Source: an uncultured Pseudomonadota bacterium
GTDB taxonomy: Bacteria; Myxococcota_A; UBA796; SXON01
NCBI GenBank assembly: GCA_903875225.1
Contig: CAIQVJ010000094.1
Location: 1-64,000, forward strand
Reading direction: 5' to 3'
DNA length: 64,000 nt
Part shown: positions 8,892 to 19,900 of the stretch, piece by piece
How the letters are laid out: each line of letters starts with the position of its first letter
How positions within the stretch are numbered: the stretch's first letter is position 1
Made by a program: the position numbers and the translations under genes
The notes under the pieces: model-generated
The model's database searches: none
The model's input: only the letters and a program-made list of their open reading frames with translations
Told to the model about the DNA's origin: nothing

Positions 8892-11800
8892 ATGCGGCTT
8901 GAAGACGTCCGCGAGAACGCGCGCATCGTCGGCCTCTCGCCGGACGGGCCCGCCGTGGTCAAGACCGTCGAATGGTACGGTGACCAGGCCCTGAACGTCA
9001 TCTACAAGGGGCCAGACGGACGACTGGGCGAGCGCACGGTCTATCGGGACGACGAACCCCGCATGGAGCTCATGGCGTCGGGGCGCTCCTGGACGTTCGA
9101 CGGCGACGGCCACCTGCTCCGCCTCGTGTCCGAGGCATGGCGCATCCGCCTCGCCTGGCTGTTCGACCCCTACCTCGCGCTGTCATCGTCGAAAGTGGAT
9201 CCCCTCCCGCACCAGATCAGCGCCGTCTACGGCGAGATGCTGGACCGTCAGCCGCTCCGCTTCCTGCTCGCCGACGACCCTGGCGCCGGCAAGACGATCA
9301 TGGCGGGCCTGCTCATCAAGGAGCTGATGCTGCGCGGCGACGTCGAGCGGTGCCTCATCGTCTGCCCCGGCAGCCTGACCGAGCAGTGGCAGGACGAGCT
9401 GGACGAGAAGTTCGGGCTCCCCTTCGACATCCTCTCCCGCGACATGATCGAGGCCTCACGCACCGGCAACCCGTTCGCCGAGCGGAACCTGCTGATCGTG
9501 CGCCTCGACCAGCTCTCGCGCAACGAGGAGCTGCAGGAGCGCCTCCAGGCCGGGGGCGAGTACGACCTCGTCATCGTGGACGAGGCCCACAAAATGGCCG
9601 CCCACTACTTTGGGAACGAGGTGCAATACACGCGCCGGTACAAGCTCGGGGAGTCGCTCTCGAGCGTTGCCCGCCACCTCCTGTTGATGACGGCCACACC
9701 GCACAACGGGAACGAGGAGGACTTCCAGCTCTTCATGGCGCTGCTCGACGGGGACCGTTTCGAGGGCCGGTTCCGCACGGGCGTTCACGTCAACGATCCC
9801 TCCGACATGATGCGCCGGCTCGTGAAGGAGGATCTCGTCACCTTCGACAAGAAGCCGCTGTTCCCCGAGCGCATCGCCCAGACCATCGAGTACCAGCTTT
9901 CGCCGCTGGAGAACGAGCTGTACGCGGCGATGACGGACTACGTCCGCGAGGAGATGAACCGCGTGGAGCGGTTCGCGGAGCCGGACCAGCAGCGCCGCGT
10001 CAACGTCGGCTTCGCTCTGATGTCGTTGCAGCGTCGGCTCGCCTCCTCGCCCGAGGCCATCCTCCGATCCCTGGTGCGACGCAGGGAGAAGCTCGAATCG
10101 CGCCTTCGCGAGGAGCGGCTCCTCCAACACGGGCGCCAGCTCGCGGGCACGTTGAGCCGGGAAAAGGATGTGCGCGGCCTGACGAATGACGACCTGGAGG
10201 AGATCGACGACCTGCCGCAAGACGAGGTCGATGAAGTCGAGGAGCTGGTGGTGGACAACGCCACCGCAGCCCAGACCATCGAGCAGCTGGAGATCGAGAT
10301 CGTCACCCTGAAGCGCCTGGAGGAGCTCGCGACACGCCTGCGGCGCTCCGGCGAGGACAGCAAGTGGGTGCAGCTCCAAACCATCCTCGAAGACCCGGCG
10401 ATGTTCCACGCGGACGGCACGCGCCGGAAGCTCCTCATCTTCACGGAGTCCCGCGACACGCTGAACTACCTCGTGGACCGCGTGTCGAACCGGATCGGCC
10501 GCAGGGAGGCGGTGGTCGCGATCCACGGCGGGGTCGCGCGGGAGGACCGGCGCAACATCGTCCACGCCTTCATGAACGACCCCGATGTCGTCGTGCTCGT
10601 GGCGAACGACGCCGCGGGCGAAGGCGTGAACCTCCAGCGCGCTCACCTCATGGTGAACTACGACCTGCCCTGGAACCCGAACCGCCTGGAGCAGCGTTTC
10701 GGGCGCATTCACCGGATCGGCCAACGGGAGGTCTGCCGACTCTGGAACCTCCTCGCGGCGAACACCCGGGAGGGCGACGTCTACTTGCGCCTTCTCCGCA
10801 AGCTGGAGGTCGAGAAGAACGCGCTTGGCGGAAAGGTCTTCGACGTGCTGGGCAAGCTCTTCACGGAGCGCCCGCTCAGGGATTTGCTGATCGACGCCAT
10901 CCTGCACGGCGAAGATCCAGAGGTGCGCGCCCGACTGGACCGGGAGGTCGATGGGGCCGCCGACCATGACCACATCAAGGCCCTGCTCGCGAAGCGTTCG
11001 CTCGTCAACGACACGCTGACCGAGGGCCAGATCGACGGCATCCGCGAGTCGATGCAGCGCGCCGAGGCCCAGCGCCTTCAGCCGCACTACATCCAGGCGT
11101 TCTTCCTCGACGCATTCCCGCGACTCGGCGGCGCGGTGCGGAAGCGGGAGAACGGGCGCTTCGAGGTCACCCGCGTGCCCGCCCCTGTGCGCTTGCGCGA
11201 CCGCCAGATCGGTCGTGGTGCTGCGGTCGCGCCGCGCTACGAACGGATCTGCTTCGACAAGGCGTTCGGGAGCAACCCGACCCGCGCCGAGCTCGTGTGC
11301 CCCGGCCACCCGCTCCTCGACTCGACCCTCGATCTGATCTACGAGCGCCATGCAGACCTGCTCAAGCAGGGCGCAATGCTCGTGGACGAGAACGACACCG
11401 GCACCGAGCCCCGGCTCCTGTTCTACATCGACCATGTCGTTCAGGACGGCCGCCGAACCCGCGACGGGCTCTTCCAGACCGTGTCACAGCGGCTGCTGTT
11501 CGTCGAGGTTGGAGCCGATGGGGTATTCCGGGCGACCGGGCCTGCACCGTACCTCGACTACCGACCCGTCACCGAGGAAGAGCGGACCTGGCTCCGCCCT
11601 CGCCTCGACGCCGCGTGGACTGAGCAGGATTGGGAGCATCGCGTCGCCAGCCACGCGATCCGGACGCTCGCCCCCGCGCACCTGGCCGAGGTCTCGACGC
11701 GCCGCCGCGCTGCGCTGCAAAAGACGGCCAGCGAGGTCCGGTCGCGGCTCCAGCGGGAGATCAACCACTGGGACGCTCGGGCGCACGACCTTCGCGTCCG

Positions 11801-12437
11801 GGAGAGCGCCGGGCAGCAGACCCGCCTCTCCGCTGCCAACGCGACGGCGCGGGCGGAGCGACTCGCCGAGAGGCTCCAGGCCCGGCTCGCAGAGATCGAG
11901 AAGCAGACGCACCTGATGTCGGCGCCCCCGATGGTGCGCGGCGGGGCACTGATCATCCCTGGCGGGCTGCTCAGGCAGCGAGCCGGGGCCGAAGGTGTCG
12001 AGGGCGGTGGATGGACGCCGGCCGACGACGCTGCCGCCCAGGCCATCGGCATGGATCGGGACACCGTCGCGCGGTTGGCGATGGAAGCTGCGATGGTCGC
12101 CGAGCGGGCGCTCGGGCGCGTCCCGAAAGACGTATCGAAGCTCCGGGGCATCGGGTACGACATCGAGTCACAGGACTCGACCACGGGGGACCTCTTCTTC
12201 ATCGAGGTCAAGGGCCGCGGGGTCGGGTCGGACCAGGTCACGATGACCCGGACCGAGATGCTGTGTGCACTCAACAAGCCCGAACACTTCCGCCTCGTCG
12301 TCGTGGTGATCGAGGCGGGCGGGCCACGAGCTCCCGTCTACGTCCGCCGCTACGACTACGGCCAGCCGGGCTTTGAGCAGACGCACGGGACGTTCCCGGT
12401 GGCGAGCCTCATCCGACGCGGGGAGTCGCCGTGCTGA
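8892..12437 (+). CDS. SNF2-family helicase/translocase with C-terminal DUF3883
   Basis: A 1181-residue protein with both helicase lobes. Motif I is DDPGAGKTIMAG (~128-139), motif II VDEAHK (~228-233), motif III MTATPHNG, motif V NDAAGEGVNLQ and motif VI QRFGRIHRIGQ. These are SNF2/RapA-like ATP-dependent DNA translocase signatures. Around residues 1070-1150 is a DUF3883 domain (GYDIESQ... FFIEVKGRG), whose E-x-K resembles a PD-(D/E)XK-related fold. Helicases of this make-up are the first gene of DISARM-like and helicase-methylase-ATPase defence cassettes. It is the first gene of a co-oriented run of six CDS traces. The ATG follows an A/T-richer stretch. Confidence 0.88.
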   Translation: MRLEDVRENARIVGLSPDGPAVVKTVEWYGDQALNVIYKGPDGRLGERTVYRDDEPRMELMASGRSWTFDGDGHLLRLVSEAWRIRLAWLFDPYLALSSSKVDPLPHQISAVYGEMLDRQPLRFLLADDPGAGKTIMAGLLIKELMLRGDVERCLIVCPGSLTEQWQDELDEKFGLPFDILSRDMIEASRTGNPFAERNLLIVRLDQLSRNEELQERLQAGGEYDLVIVDEAHKMAAHYFGNEVQYTRRYKLGESLSSVARHLLLMTATPHNGNEEDFQLFMALLDGDRFEGRFRTGVHVNDPSDMMRRLVKEDLVTFDKKPLFPERIAQTIEYQLSPLENELYAAMTDYVREEMNRVERFAEPDQQRRVNVGFALMSLQRRLASSPEAILRSLVRRREKLESRLREERLLQHGRQLAGTLSREKDVRGLTNDDLEEIDDLPQDEVDEVEELVVDNATAAQTIEQLEIEIVTLKRLEELATRLRRSGEDSKWVQLQTILEDPAMFHADGTRRKLLIFTESRDTLNYLVDRVSNRIGRREAVVAIHGGVAREDRRNIVHAFMNDPDVVVLVANDAAGEGVNLQRAHLMVNYDLPWNPNRLEQRFGRIHRIGQREVCRLWNLLAANTREGDVYLRLLRKLEVEKNALGGKVFDVLGKLFTERPLRDLLIDAILHGEDPEVRARLDREVDGAADHDHIKALLAKRSLVNDTLTEGQIDGIRESMQRAEAQRLQPHYIQAFFLDAFPRLGGAVRKRENGRFEVTRVPAPVRLRDRQIGRGAAVAPRYERICFDKAFGSNPTRAELVCPGHPLLDSTLDLIYERHADLLKQGAMLVDENDTGTEPRLLFYIDHVVQDGRRTRDGLFQTVSQRLLFVEVGADGVFRATGPAPYLDYRPVTEEERTWLRPRLDAAWTEQDWEHRVASHAIRTLAPAHLAEVSTRRRAALQKTASEVRSRLQREINHWDARAHDLRVRESAGQQTRLSAANATARAERLAERLQARLAEIEKQTHLMSAPPMVRGGALIIPGGLLRQRAGAEGVEGGGWTPADDAAAQAIGMDRDTVARLAMEAAMVAERALGRVPKDVSKLRGIGYDIESQDSTTGDLFFIEVKGRGVGSDQVTMTRTEMLCALNKPEHFRLVVVVIEAGGPRAPVYVRRYDYGQPGFEQTHGTFPVASLIRRGESPC

Positions 12438-12480
12438 CCCCCGCAACTTGCACAACCCGTTCGATCCCAGGCGATCCGCC

Positions 12481-12576
12481 ATGAAGCTCTCCGCCGTTCA
12501 CATCAAGAACTACCGCTCCGTCGATGACTCGTTGGAGTTCACCATCCAGCGGCTGAACTCGCTCGTGGCGAAGTAG
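12481..12576 (+). pseudogene. 31-codon remnant of an AAA/OLD-type ATPase N-terminus
   Basis: The ATG at 12481 encodes MKLSAVHIKNYRSVDD, the typical first strand of AAA_15/OLD-family and RecF-like ATPases, and continues to QRLNSLVAK before TAG. In intact relatives the next residues are the NGSGKS Walker A loop, so the ORF stops exactly before the nucleotide-binding site. Its TAG overlaps the GTG of the next gene (TAGTG). This is either the scar of an excised ATPase gene or a short leader now used for translational coupling. No remaining part of the ATPase was found in the neighbourhood. Confidence 0.7.
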
Positions 12577-15473
12577 TGGCGACGATGCCTTACCGCCCGA
12601 AGCTCATTGAGGTGGCGCTTCCGCTCGACTCCATCAATGAGGCGTCGGCGAAGGAGAAGTCAATCCGGCACGGGCACCCGTCGACCCTTCACCTCTGGTG
12701 GGCGCGGCGCCCGCTGGCCGCATGTCGAGCCGTTCTTTTCGGACAGCTTGTGGACGACCCCTCTGGGTGGCCCGAGGAGTTCCCGACCGAAGAAGCCCAG
12801 GACCAGGAACGTGAACGCCTCTTCGACATCATCCGAGAGCTCGTGGTATGGGAAAACTCGAACAACCCCGAAGTGCTTTACGATGCGCGGCTCGCAATCG
12901 CCCGGACTTTTGCACGGCGGGATCGCTACGCCGCGGGGGGCCGTGGCATCGACACCGACAGCGGGATCGAGATGGAGGCTCATCCACCACCGGAAGTCGT
13001 GAGCAAGTACCTGGTCGCACGAGTGCCCCCCGTCCATGACCCGTTCGCCGGCGGAGGATCCATTCCGTTGGAGGCGCAGCGGCTGGGCCTGCGGGCGATC
13101 GCGACTGATCTGAATCCGGTCGCTATCCTCATCAATAGGGCAATGATCGAGCTACCCACGCACTTCTTGGGGCAGCCACCAGTAAACCCAGACGGGCGAC
13201 GCCTCGTTCGTGTTTGGAGGGGCACCGAGGGATTGGCGGAAGATGTTCGCTACTACGGTGCTCAGATGCGGGATGCCGCCTTCAAGCGCATCGGCCACAA
13301 CTACCCCGAGGTCACTGTTACCCCGCTGATGGCAGCGCGTCGGCCCGACCTCGTGCCGCTCGTTGGCACAAAGCTCACTGTGATCGCCTGGATCTGGGCA
13401 AGGACCGTTGTGAGCCCGAACCCGGCCGCCAAAGGCGTCCGCGTGCCGTTGGTGACCAACTTTTGGCTCGGCAAGAAACCTGGAAAAGAGTGTTTTGTCA
13501 ACATGATAGCGGGCGTGGACGGCGTTCGCTTTGAGGTCCGAGTCGCTCGTCCCGGCGAAACACCGCCTGAGGGCGGAACGAAAAGTGGCCGTGGTGATTT
13601 TCGGTGCGTCGTCACCGACAGCGTCATTCCGGTTGAGTACATTCGACAGCAGGGGGTGGCGGGTAGGCTCGGGGCACAGATGATGGCGATGGTGGCGGAA
13701 GGCCGCAATGGCAGAATCTACCTGAGCCCCGATGACGCAGGAGAGACCGCAGCGGCCGTAGAGGCGCCAGCCGATGCCCCCGACACAGATTTGCCGGTTC
13801 AGGCGCTGGGTTTCCGGGTGCAAAACTACGGGCTGCTCCGCCACCGTGACCTGTTCACCAACCGCCAGCTGGTCGCGCTATGCACCCTCTGCGACGAGGT
13901 TCACAACGTATATACGGCGCTTATTGAGGCGGGACAACCTCGTGAATACGCCGAGGCAATCAGTACCTACTTGGCGTTTGCGGTGGACAAGGTCGCCGAA
14001 GCATCGTCAACCCTGGCCACATGGAGCCCCGTGCCGAAGTTGGAATGCGTGATTGGGACCTTTCGCCGTCACGCACTTCCGATGACCTGGGACTTTGCCG
14101 AGGTCAACCCCTTCGCTGGATCATCAGGGTCAGCAACGAACCTGCTCCAATACATCGAGAAGGCCCTCCGCGCCCTCCCCGGTGGCACAAGCGGGACCGT
14201 CACCCAACAGTCGGCGGACGATCAGACCGAGGTGCCTGAGAAGGAGGTTCTCTGTACGGATCCGCCGTACTATGACAACGTTCCGTACGCAGACCTCTCG
14301 GACTATCTCTACATTTGGCTGCGCCGCAGTCTCGTCCGCAGCCAGGGTCGCTATTTCAGAACCCTGCTCGTGCCCAAGGCCGACGAAATGGTTGCCGACC
14401 CAGCTCGCTTCGGTGGCAGCCGAGACCGCGCCGCAGCTTTTTTTGAGCAGCGCCTGAAGGCTGCCTTTTCCGCGGCCGGTCGGCGGCAGGTGAACGACAT
14501 TCCGATCTGCGTCTTCTATGCGTTCCGGCAGGCGGAAACCGAGGAGCAAGAGGAATCGTCCACATCGGCATCGACCGGCTGGGAGACGATGCTGGAGGGG
14601 CTGTTGGAGGCAGGGTTTTGCATTACCGGGACCATGCCCATTCGCACGGAACGCCCGGGTAGAACGCGAGAGCAGGGGTCAAATGCGCTTGCCTCCTCCA
14701 TCGTGCTCACCTGTCGGCTCCGAGACCGCGATGCGCCAAACATCGCTCGTTCGGCACTTCGCCGGATGCTCCGGGAGGAGCTTCCAGCGGCCCTTCGACA
14801 CCTTCAGCACGGGAACATCGCCCCGGTTGACGTGGCCCAGGCCGCGATCGGGCCAGGTATGGGGATCTACTCGCGCCATTCTCGGGTGCTCGAGGCGGAC
14901 GGCAGGCCAATGACCGTCCGCACGGCCTTGCAGCTCATCAACGAAGCCCTCGACGAGTTCCTCTCCGAGACCGAAGGCGACCTCGACGCCGACACCCGCT
15001 TCGCGGTGACCTGGTTCGAGACCCACGCCTACGACACCGGGCTTTTCGGCGAGGCCGAAACCCTGGCGAAGGCCCGCAACGTCTCCGTGTCCGGCGTCGC
15101 CGAGGCTGGCATCCTAAGCGCGTCGGCCGGGAAGGTCCGGCTCCTTCGCCGTCCCGAATTGCTGATCTCCTGGAACCCCGTGACCGACAAGACCTTGACC
15201 GTCTGGGAAGCCACTCAGCACCTCATCAAGCGCCTGGAGGAGCAAGGCGAAGGCTCGGCCGCTGACCTCCTACACAAGCTCGGCCCGGTAGCCGATCAAG
15301 CCCGCGCTCTGGCCTACCGCCTCTACTCAGCCTGCGAGCGCCGGAAGTGGGCCGAGGAGGCGCGCGCCTATAACGGGCTGGTTGTTGCGTGGCCGGAGCT
15401 GGAGCGCCTCGCGGCCCAGGCCCCCGACGCGCCCGCGCCCCGCACGAAGAGCAAGCAGGAGACCCTGTTCTGA
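12576..15473 (+). CDS. DUF1156 adenine-specific DNA methyltransferase
   Basis: The 965-residue protein starts with the DUF1156 signature (PKLIEVALPLDSIN, then RHGHPSTLHLWWARRPL, residues ~8-50). The SAM-binding loop DPFAGGGSIPLEA is at ~154-166 and the catalytic TDPPYYDN at ~560-567. The order 'FxGxG then DPPY', widely separated, marks an amino-methyltransferase acting on N6-adenine (or N4-cytosine). A GTG at 12576 overlaps the stop of the ATPase remnant; an ATG at 12585 is also possible. Known role of the family: modification subunit in defence cassettes with an SNF2-like helicase and a DUF499 ATPase. The last codon overlaps the next start (TGATG). Confidence 0.88.
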   Translation: MATMPYRPKLIEVALPLDSINEASAKEKSIRHGHPSTLHLWWARRPLAACRAVLFGQLVDDPSGWPEEFPTEEAQDQERERLFDIIRELVVWENSNNPEVLYDARLAIARTFARRDRYAAGGRGIDTDSGIEMEAHPPPEVVSKYLVARVPPVHDPFAGGGSIPLEAQRLGLRAIATDLNPVAILINRAMIELPTHFLGQPPVNPDGRRLVRVWRGTEGLAEDVRYYGAQMRDAAFKRIGHNYPEVTVTPLMAARRPDLVPLVGTKLTVIAWIWARTVVSPNPAAKGVRVPLVTNFWLGKKPGKECFVNMIAGVDGVRFEVRVARPGETPPEGGTKSGRGDFRCVVTDSVIPVEYIRQQGVAGRLGAQMMAMVAEGRNGRIYLSPDDAGETAAAVEAPADAPDTDLPVQALGFRVQNYGLLRHRDLFTNRQLVALCTLCDEVHNVYTALIEAGQPREYAEAISTYLAFAVDKVAEASSTLATWSPVPKLECVIGTFRRHALPMTWDFAEVNPFAGSSGSATNLLQYIEKALRALPGGTSGTVTQQSADDQTEVPEKEVLCTDPPYYDNVPYADLSDYLYIWLRRSLVRSQGRYFRTLLVPKADEMVADPARFGGSRDRAAAFFEQRLKAAFSAAGRRQVNDIPICVFYAFRQAETEEQEESSTSASTGWETMLEGLLEAGFCITGTMPIRTERPGRTREQGSNALASSIVLTCRLRDRDAPNIARSALRRMLREELPAALRHLQHGNIAPVDVAQAAIGPGMGIYSRHSRVLEADGRPMTVRTALQLINEALDEFLSETEGDLDADTRFAVTWFETHAYDTGLFGEAETLAKARNVSVSGVAEAGILSASAGKVRLLRRPELLISWNPVTDKTLTVWEATQHLIKRLEEQGEGSAADLLHKLGPVADQARALAYRLYSACERRKWAEEARAYNGLVVAWPELERLAAQAPDAPAPRTKSKQETLF

Positions 15474-16918
15474 TGCCCCCCGTGTCCCACACCTGGCAGC
15501 CCATTGAGGCGCCCGCCGACCCGGGCCTGCTCGCCGTCCCGGAGCTCCGTGCGTTTGAGGAACTCTGGCGCCGCGAGCGGGAGAGCCTGCGCGACCAGGG
15601 CGCGATCAAGGCGTTCAACGAGCGCATGGCCCGCTGGTGGGCCATCGAGACCGGCATCATCGAGCGGCTCTACGAGGTGAGCGAGGGGCTCACGCTCCAG
15701 CTCGTCGAGAAGGGCTTCGAGGCGAGCCTCATCCCCCACGGGGAGTCGAGCATCCCCGCCGAGGAGCTGGTGGCGATCCTTCGGGATCACCGGGAGTCGC
15801 TTGACGTGGTGATGGACATCGTCGGCGGCACCCGTCCGCTCACGCCCGGATGGATCAAGGAGCTGCACGCGCTGCTCACCCGCCATCAGCCCACCACGGA
15901 CGCGGTGGACAGCCAGGGCCGGTGGATCAAGGTTCCGCTCCTCCGGGGAGCCTGGAAGGAGCGGCCGAACAACCCGCTCAGCCTGAGCGATGGCACCGTT
16001 TTCGAGTATTGCCCGCCCGAGCACGTCGCCAGCGAGATGGACCGGCTCGTGGAGATCTACAACGCGCTGCCGGCGCTCCCCGAAGTGCGCGCGGCATGGC
16101 TTCACCATGCCTTCACGCAGATCCACCCGTTTCAGGACGGCAACGGCCGGGTCGCGAGGGCGCTGGCCAGCGTGGACTTCATCAAGGCCGGGCTGTTCCC
16201 GATGCTGGTCCGGCGCACGGAACGTGATCGCTACATCGACACGCTCCGAGCCGCGGACGGGGGAGACCTGCGCCCGCTCGTCGCCTACTTCGCCAGCGTC
16301 CAGCAGGCGCTGCTCCGGAGGGCGATCTCCGAGGCTGAGGGCGCAATCGATGCGAAGTCTGGGCTCGCCAACGTTCTCGCCGCCGCTGCCCAGAAGCGGG
16401 TACGACGCATCGAGGCCTCGGCCACCGAGCGCAAGATCCTTCGAGACCGGATGGCGGTTCTCATGGGCGAGGCTCAGGCCGTGCTCCACGCCGTGGGGGG
16501 AGAGGTCAAGAAGCAGGTGCAGGGCATCACCGTCCAGCCCGTGCGACGCGCGGACGTGGGCACGCGGCACTACTTCCGCGACCAGCTCGTGAAGATCGGG
16601 GAAGTTCACGGGTACTGGGTGGATCTCAACGAGTACCGCGACTGGGTGCGGCTGCAGCTCCGGGACGGCGGGGTGACCGACATCGTCGTCGCCTGCCACC
16701 TCATCGGCAACCCATCGCCCGGCGCTGGGGTCGCGGTCGTGTTCGTCGAGCACCGCGACAAGGACGAGTCCGCCGGGACTCACGCGCCGATGACCGCCGC
16801 CGCCGAGCCCCTGATGCTGCTCGCCGACGAGGACGAGCAGGCCCAGCGGCGACGCTTCCTGATCTGGCTGGAGCAGGCGCGAAACACCGCGCTCGCGCAA
16901 TGGACGAAGTTCCTGTAG
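15473..16918 (+). CDS. Fic family protein (putative AMPylase)
   Basis: A 481-residue protein carrying HPFQDGNGR (~residues 218-226), the full Fic active-site motif HPFx(D/E)GNGR with catalytic His, acidic and Arg residues. Fic enzymes usually transfer AMP from ATP to a hydroxyl group on a target protein. N-terminal residues 1-110 are helical and could form the Fic_N region; I could not identify a clear inhibitory (S/T)xxxE(G/N) helix. The C-terminal 200 residues are unrecognised. The ATG overlaps the stop of the methyltransferase, so it is translationally coupled within the cassette. A Fic gene in this position is unusual and could be an abortive-infection effector or a regulator. Confidence 0.85.
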   Translation: MPPVSHTWQPIEAPADPGLLAVPELRAFEELWRRERESLRDQGAIKAFNERMARWWAIETGIIERLYEVSEGLTLQLVEKGFEASLIPHGESSIPAEELVAILRDHRESLDVVMDIVGGTRPLTPGWIKELHALLTRHQPTTDAVDSQGRWIKVPLLRGAWKERPNNPLSLSDGTVFEYCPPEHVASEMDRLVEIYNALPALPEVRAAWLHHAFTQIHPFQDGNGRVARALASVDFIKAGLFPMLVRRTERDRYIDTLRAADGGDLRPLVAYFASVQQALLRRAISEAEGAIDAKSGLANVLAAAAQKRVRRIEASATERKILRDRMAVLMGEAQAVLHAVGGEVKKQVQGITVQPVRRADVGTRHYFRDQLVKIGEVHGYWVDLNEYRDWVRLQLRDGGVTDIVVACHLIGNPSPGAGVAVVFVEHRDKDESAGTHAPMTAAAEPLMLLADEDEQAQRRRFLIWLEQARNTALAQWTKFL

Positions 16919-16936
16919 CACCTGGAGAGTTTGCCG

Positions 16937-19900
16937 ATGGCCATCCCGAATCGTGAGCGCATCCAGCGCGCCCTTGAGCAGCTCCGCGAGGGGCTCGTGC
17001 CCTTTGTCGAGCGCGAACTGCGGTCGAAGCTGGGCACCTATTGGTTGGAGGAGATCCAGAGCAAGCGCAAGGAGCCGATCCCCGTTGACGGCGCGACCGT
17101 GCGCTGGGACAACCAGGCGCTGCTCAAAGCCGTCATCGACAACTGGCAATCGGTGTTCCGCAATGTGCTGGGGAATATGGAGCGGGCGCTGGTCAGCGAG
17201 CTCCTGGAGGTCCGGAACGCCTGGGCACACGAAAAGCCCTTCACCTCTGACGACGCCTACCGCGCCATCGACTCGGTCCAGCGCTTGCTCGAAGGGGTGA
17301 GCGCACAGGAGCGGGCCAGCGAGGTCGGGCGACTGAAGGCTGACCTACAACGCTCGGTGTTCGACGAGCAGGCTCGGAACCAGACGCGGTACCAGATGAC
17401 CCTGGAGGGGATGCCGAACCCCAACTTGAAACCCTGGCGCGAGGTCGTGACACCGCACCCCGACGTGGCCAGCGGCCGGTACATGGAGGCGGAGTTCGCT
17501 GCGGACCTTGCCCAGGTTCACGCGGGCATCGGCTCGACGGAGTACCGCGACCCAGCCGAGTTCTTCCGCCGCACCTACATCACGGCGGGCCTGGCCGACC
17601 TCCTGATCGGTGGACTCCAGCGGCTGTCCGGACTGGGCGGCGATCCCGTCGTCGAGCTTCAGACCAACTTCGGCGGCGGCAAAACGCACTCGATGCTCGC
17701 GCTCTACCACCTCGTGGGCGGAACGCCGGTCGGGGAGCTGTTCGGGCTTGAGGCGGTCTTGGACAAGGCCCGCGTGAGCAACCCGCCGAAGGCCCGGCGA
17801 GCCGTGCTCGTTGGGACCCACCTCTCGCCGGGCGAGACGACCACGAAGCCAGACGGCACGCGCGTCCGCACAATGTGGGGGGAGATGGCGTGGCAACTCC
17901 TGGGCGCGGAGGGCTTCGCGCTGGTGGCGGACTCCGATGCACGCAGCGTGAGCCCTGGCTCGGCGTTGCTGACTGAGCTGTTCAACAAGGCGTCACCCTG
18001 CTTGATCCTCATCGATGAGTGGGTGGCGTTCGCACGCCAGGTCGTCAACAAGAGGGACATGCCTGCTGGCGACTTCGAGGCACAGGCCAGCTTCGCACAG
18101 GCGCTCACCGAGGCCGCGAAGGCCGCGCCCGGCACATTGCTCGTCGCGTCTATCCCGGCCTCGAAGTTGGAGATCGGCGGGGAGAACGGCGAAGTCGCGC
18201 TCGGCACACTCAAGAACGTCTTCGAGCGCGTTGCCCGTCCCTGGCGACCGGCGAACTCGGAGGAGGGCTTCGAGATCGTGCGGCGGCGGTTGTTCCAGCC
18301 GATCACCGAGCGCCAGAAGTTCGCCGAGCGGGACGCGGTCGTGAACGGGTTCGCGAAGATGTACAAGGACGCGGCGGAGGAGTTCCCGCCCGCAGCTGCC
18401 GAGGGCAACTACCGAGAGTCCCTGCGCGCGGCCTACCCGATCCACCCCGAGCTGTTCGAGCGGCTCTACAAGGAATGGAGCGAGCTCGACAAGTTCCAGA
18501 GAACCCGCGGCGTGCTGCGACTGCTGGCGAAGGTGATCCACCGGCTCTGGGAGAGCCAGGATGCCGGCCTGCTCATCCTCCCCGCGTTCATCCCGATGGA
18601 CGACGCTGCGGTCAAGAGCGAGGTCACCCGCTACCTCGACGACCTGTGGGAGCCGATCATCAGCGCCGACATCGACGGCAACGCATCGCTCCCGATGGAG
18701 ATCGACCGCGCGAACCCGAACTTCGGACGGTACTCCGCCTGTCGCCGAGTCACCCGCGCCCTGTACGTCGGGACCGCACCCGGCGCGCGGGGGCGCAACC
18801 CCGGGATCGATGACCGATCCGTGCGACTGGGCACGGCTCAGCCCGGCGAGGCGCCGGGCACCTTCGTCGACGCGCTCCGCCGGGTCGCTGACAAGGCCCG
18901 GTACGTCCACCAGGACGGCAACCGCTACTGGATCTCGACGAAGCCGAACCTCAATCGGCTCGCCGACGACCGCGCCAACACTCTGCTTCGAGACCCCGAA
19001 GAGCTCTACGCGGAGATCGAGCGGCGGCTCAAGAAGGACGCCGCCCGAGGCGACTTCGCAGGGCTCCACATCTGTCCGGAGACCTCCGGGGAGGTCCCCG
19101 ACGAGCCGAGCGCCCGCCTCGTGGTGCTCGGGCCCAAGCTCGCCCACCGCCTCAATCAGCCCGACACACCGGCCGCGAAGGAGGCGCGCGCGATCCTCGA
19201 CGGCCGTGGCAACGCGCCCCGGCTGAACCGGAACACTCTGGTCTTCCTTGCGGCAGACGCGAAGTCGCTCGAAGACCTGATGCAGGCCGCAGCGCAATAC
19301 CGGGCGTGGAAGTCGATCATGGACGAGACCGTGGCGCTCAACCTCGACGAATTCCAGAAGTCCCAGGCGGCCAAGAAGCGCGATGACGGCGACAGCACGG
19401 TGAACCTCCGCATCCACACGACCTGGACGCACCTCCTCGTCCCCACGCAACCCGACCCCCGGGGTGACGTGCAGTGGACCGTGCTGAAGCTCGCGGGCAG
19501 CGGCCCTCTCGCGGCGCGCGTCTCGTCGAAGCTACGGAACGAGGAGGCGTTGCTCCCCGCGATGGGGGCGAGCCGCCTCCGTATGGAGATCGATCGGTTC
19601 GACCTCTGGCAGGGCAAGGACCACGTCGGGCTCTCGCAGCTCGCCGAGTGGTTCCCCCGGTACCTGTACCTGCCCCGTCTGGTCAACCGCGCCACGCTGG
19701 AGAATGCTGTCCGCGACGTGTTCTCCCACTTCCTGCCCGACGAGGGCTTCGCAGTCGCGGACGGCTGGGACGAGGAGAAGGCTCGGTACCGGGGGCTCCG
19801 GATGGGCGGCGGCACGCCCCCTGTGCTCGCGAACGGCACGCTCATCGTCAAGCCTGCCGCCGCACGGGCGCAGCTGGACAGGGAGCGGGATGTTGGTCCG

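Noticed and set aside
9456..11435. 659-codon open frame on the minus strand
   Set aside because: Antisense shadow of the SNF2 helicase gene; the sequence has no domain and reflects GC-rich codon bias.
15368..17230. 620-codon open frame on the minus strand
   Set aside because: Runs antisense across the Fic and DUF499 genes, both of which carry catalytic motifs in the plus strand.
17993..19450. 485-codon open frame on the minus strand
   Set aside because: Antisense to the DUF499 ATPase; no recognisable domain.
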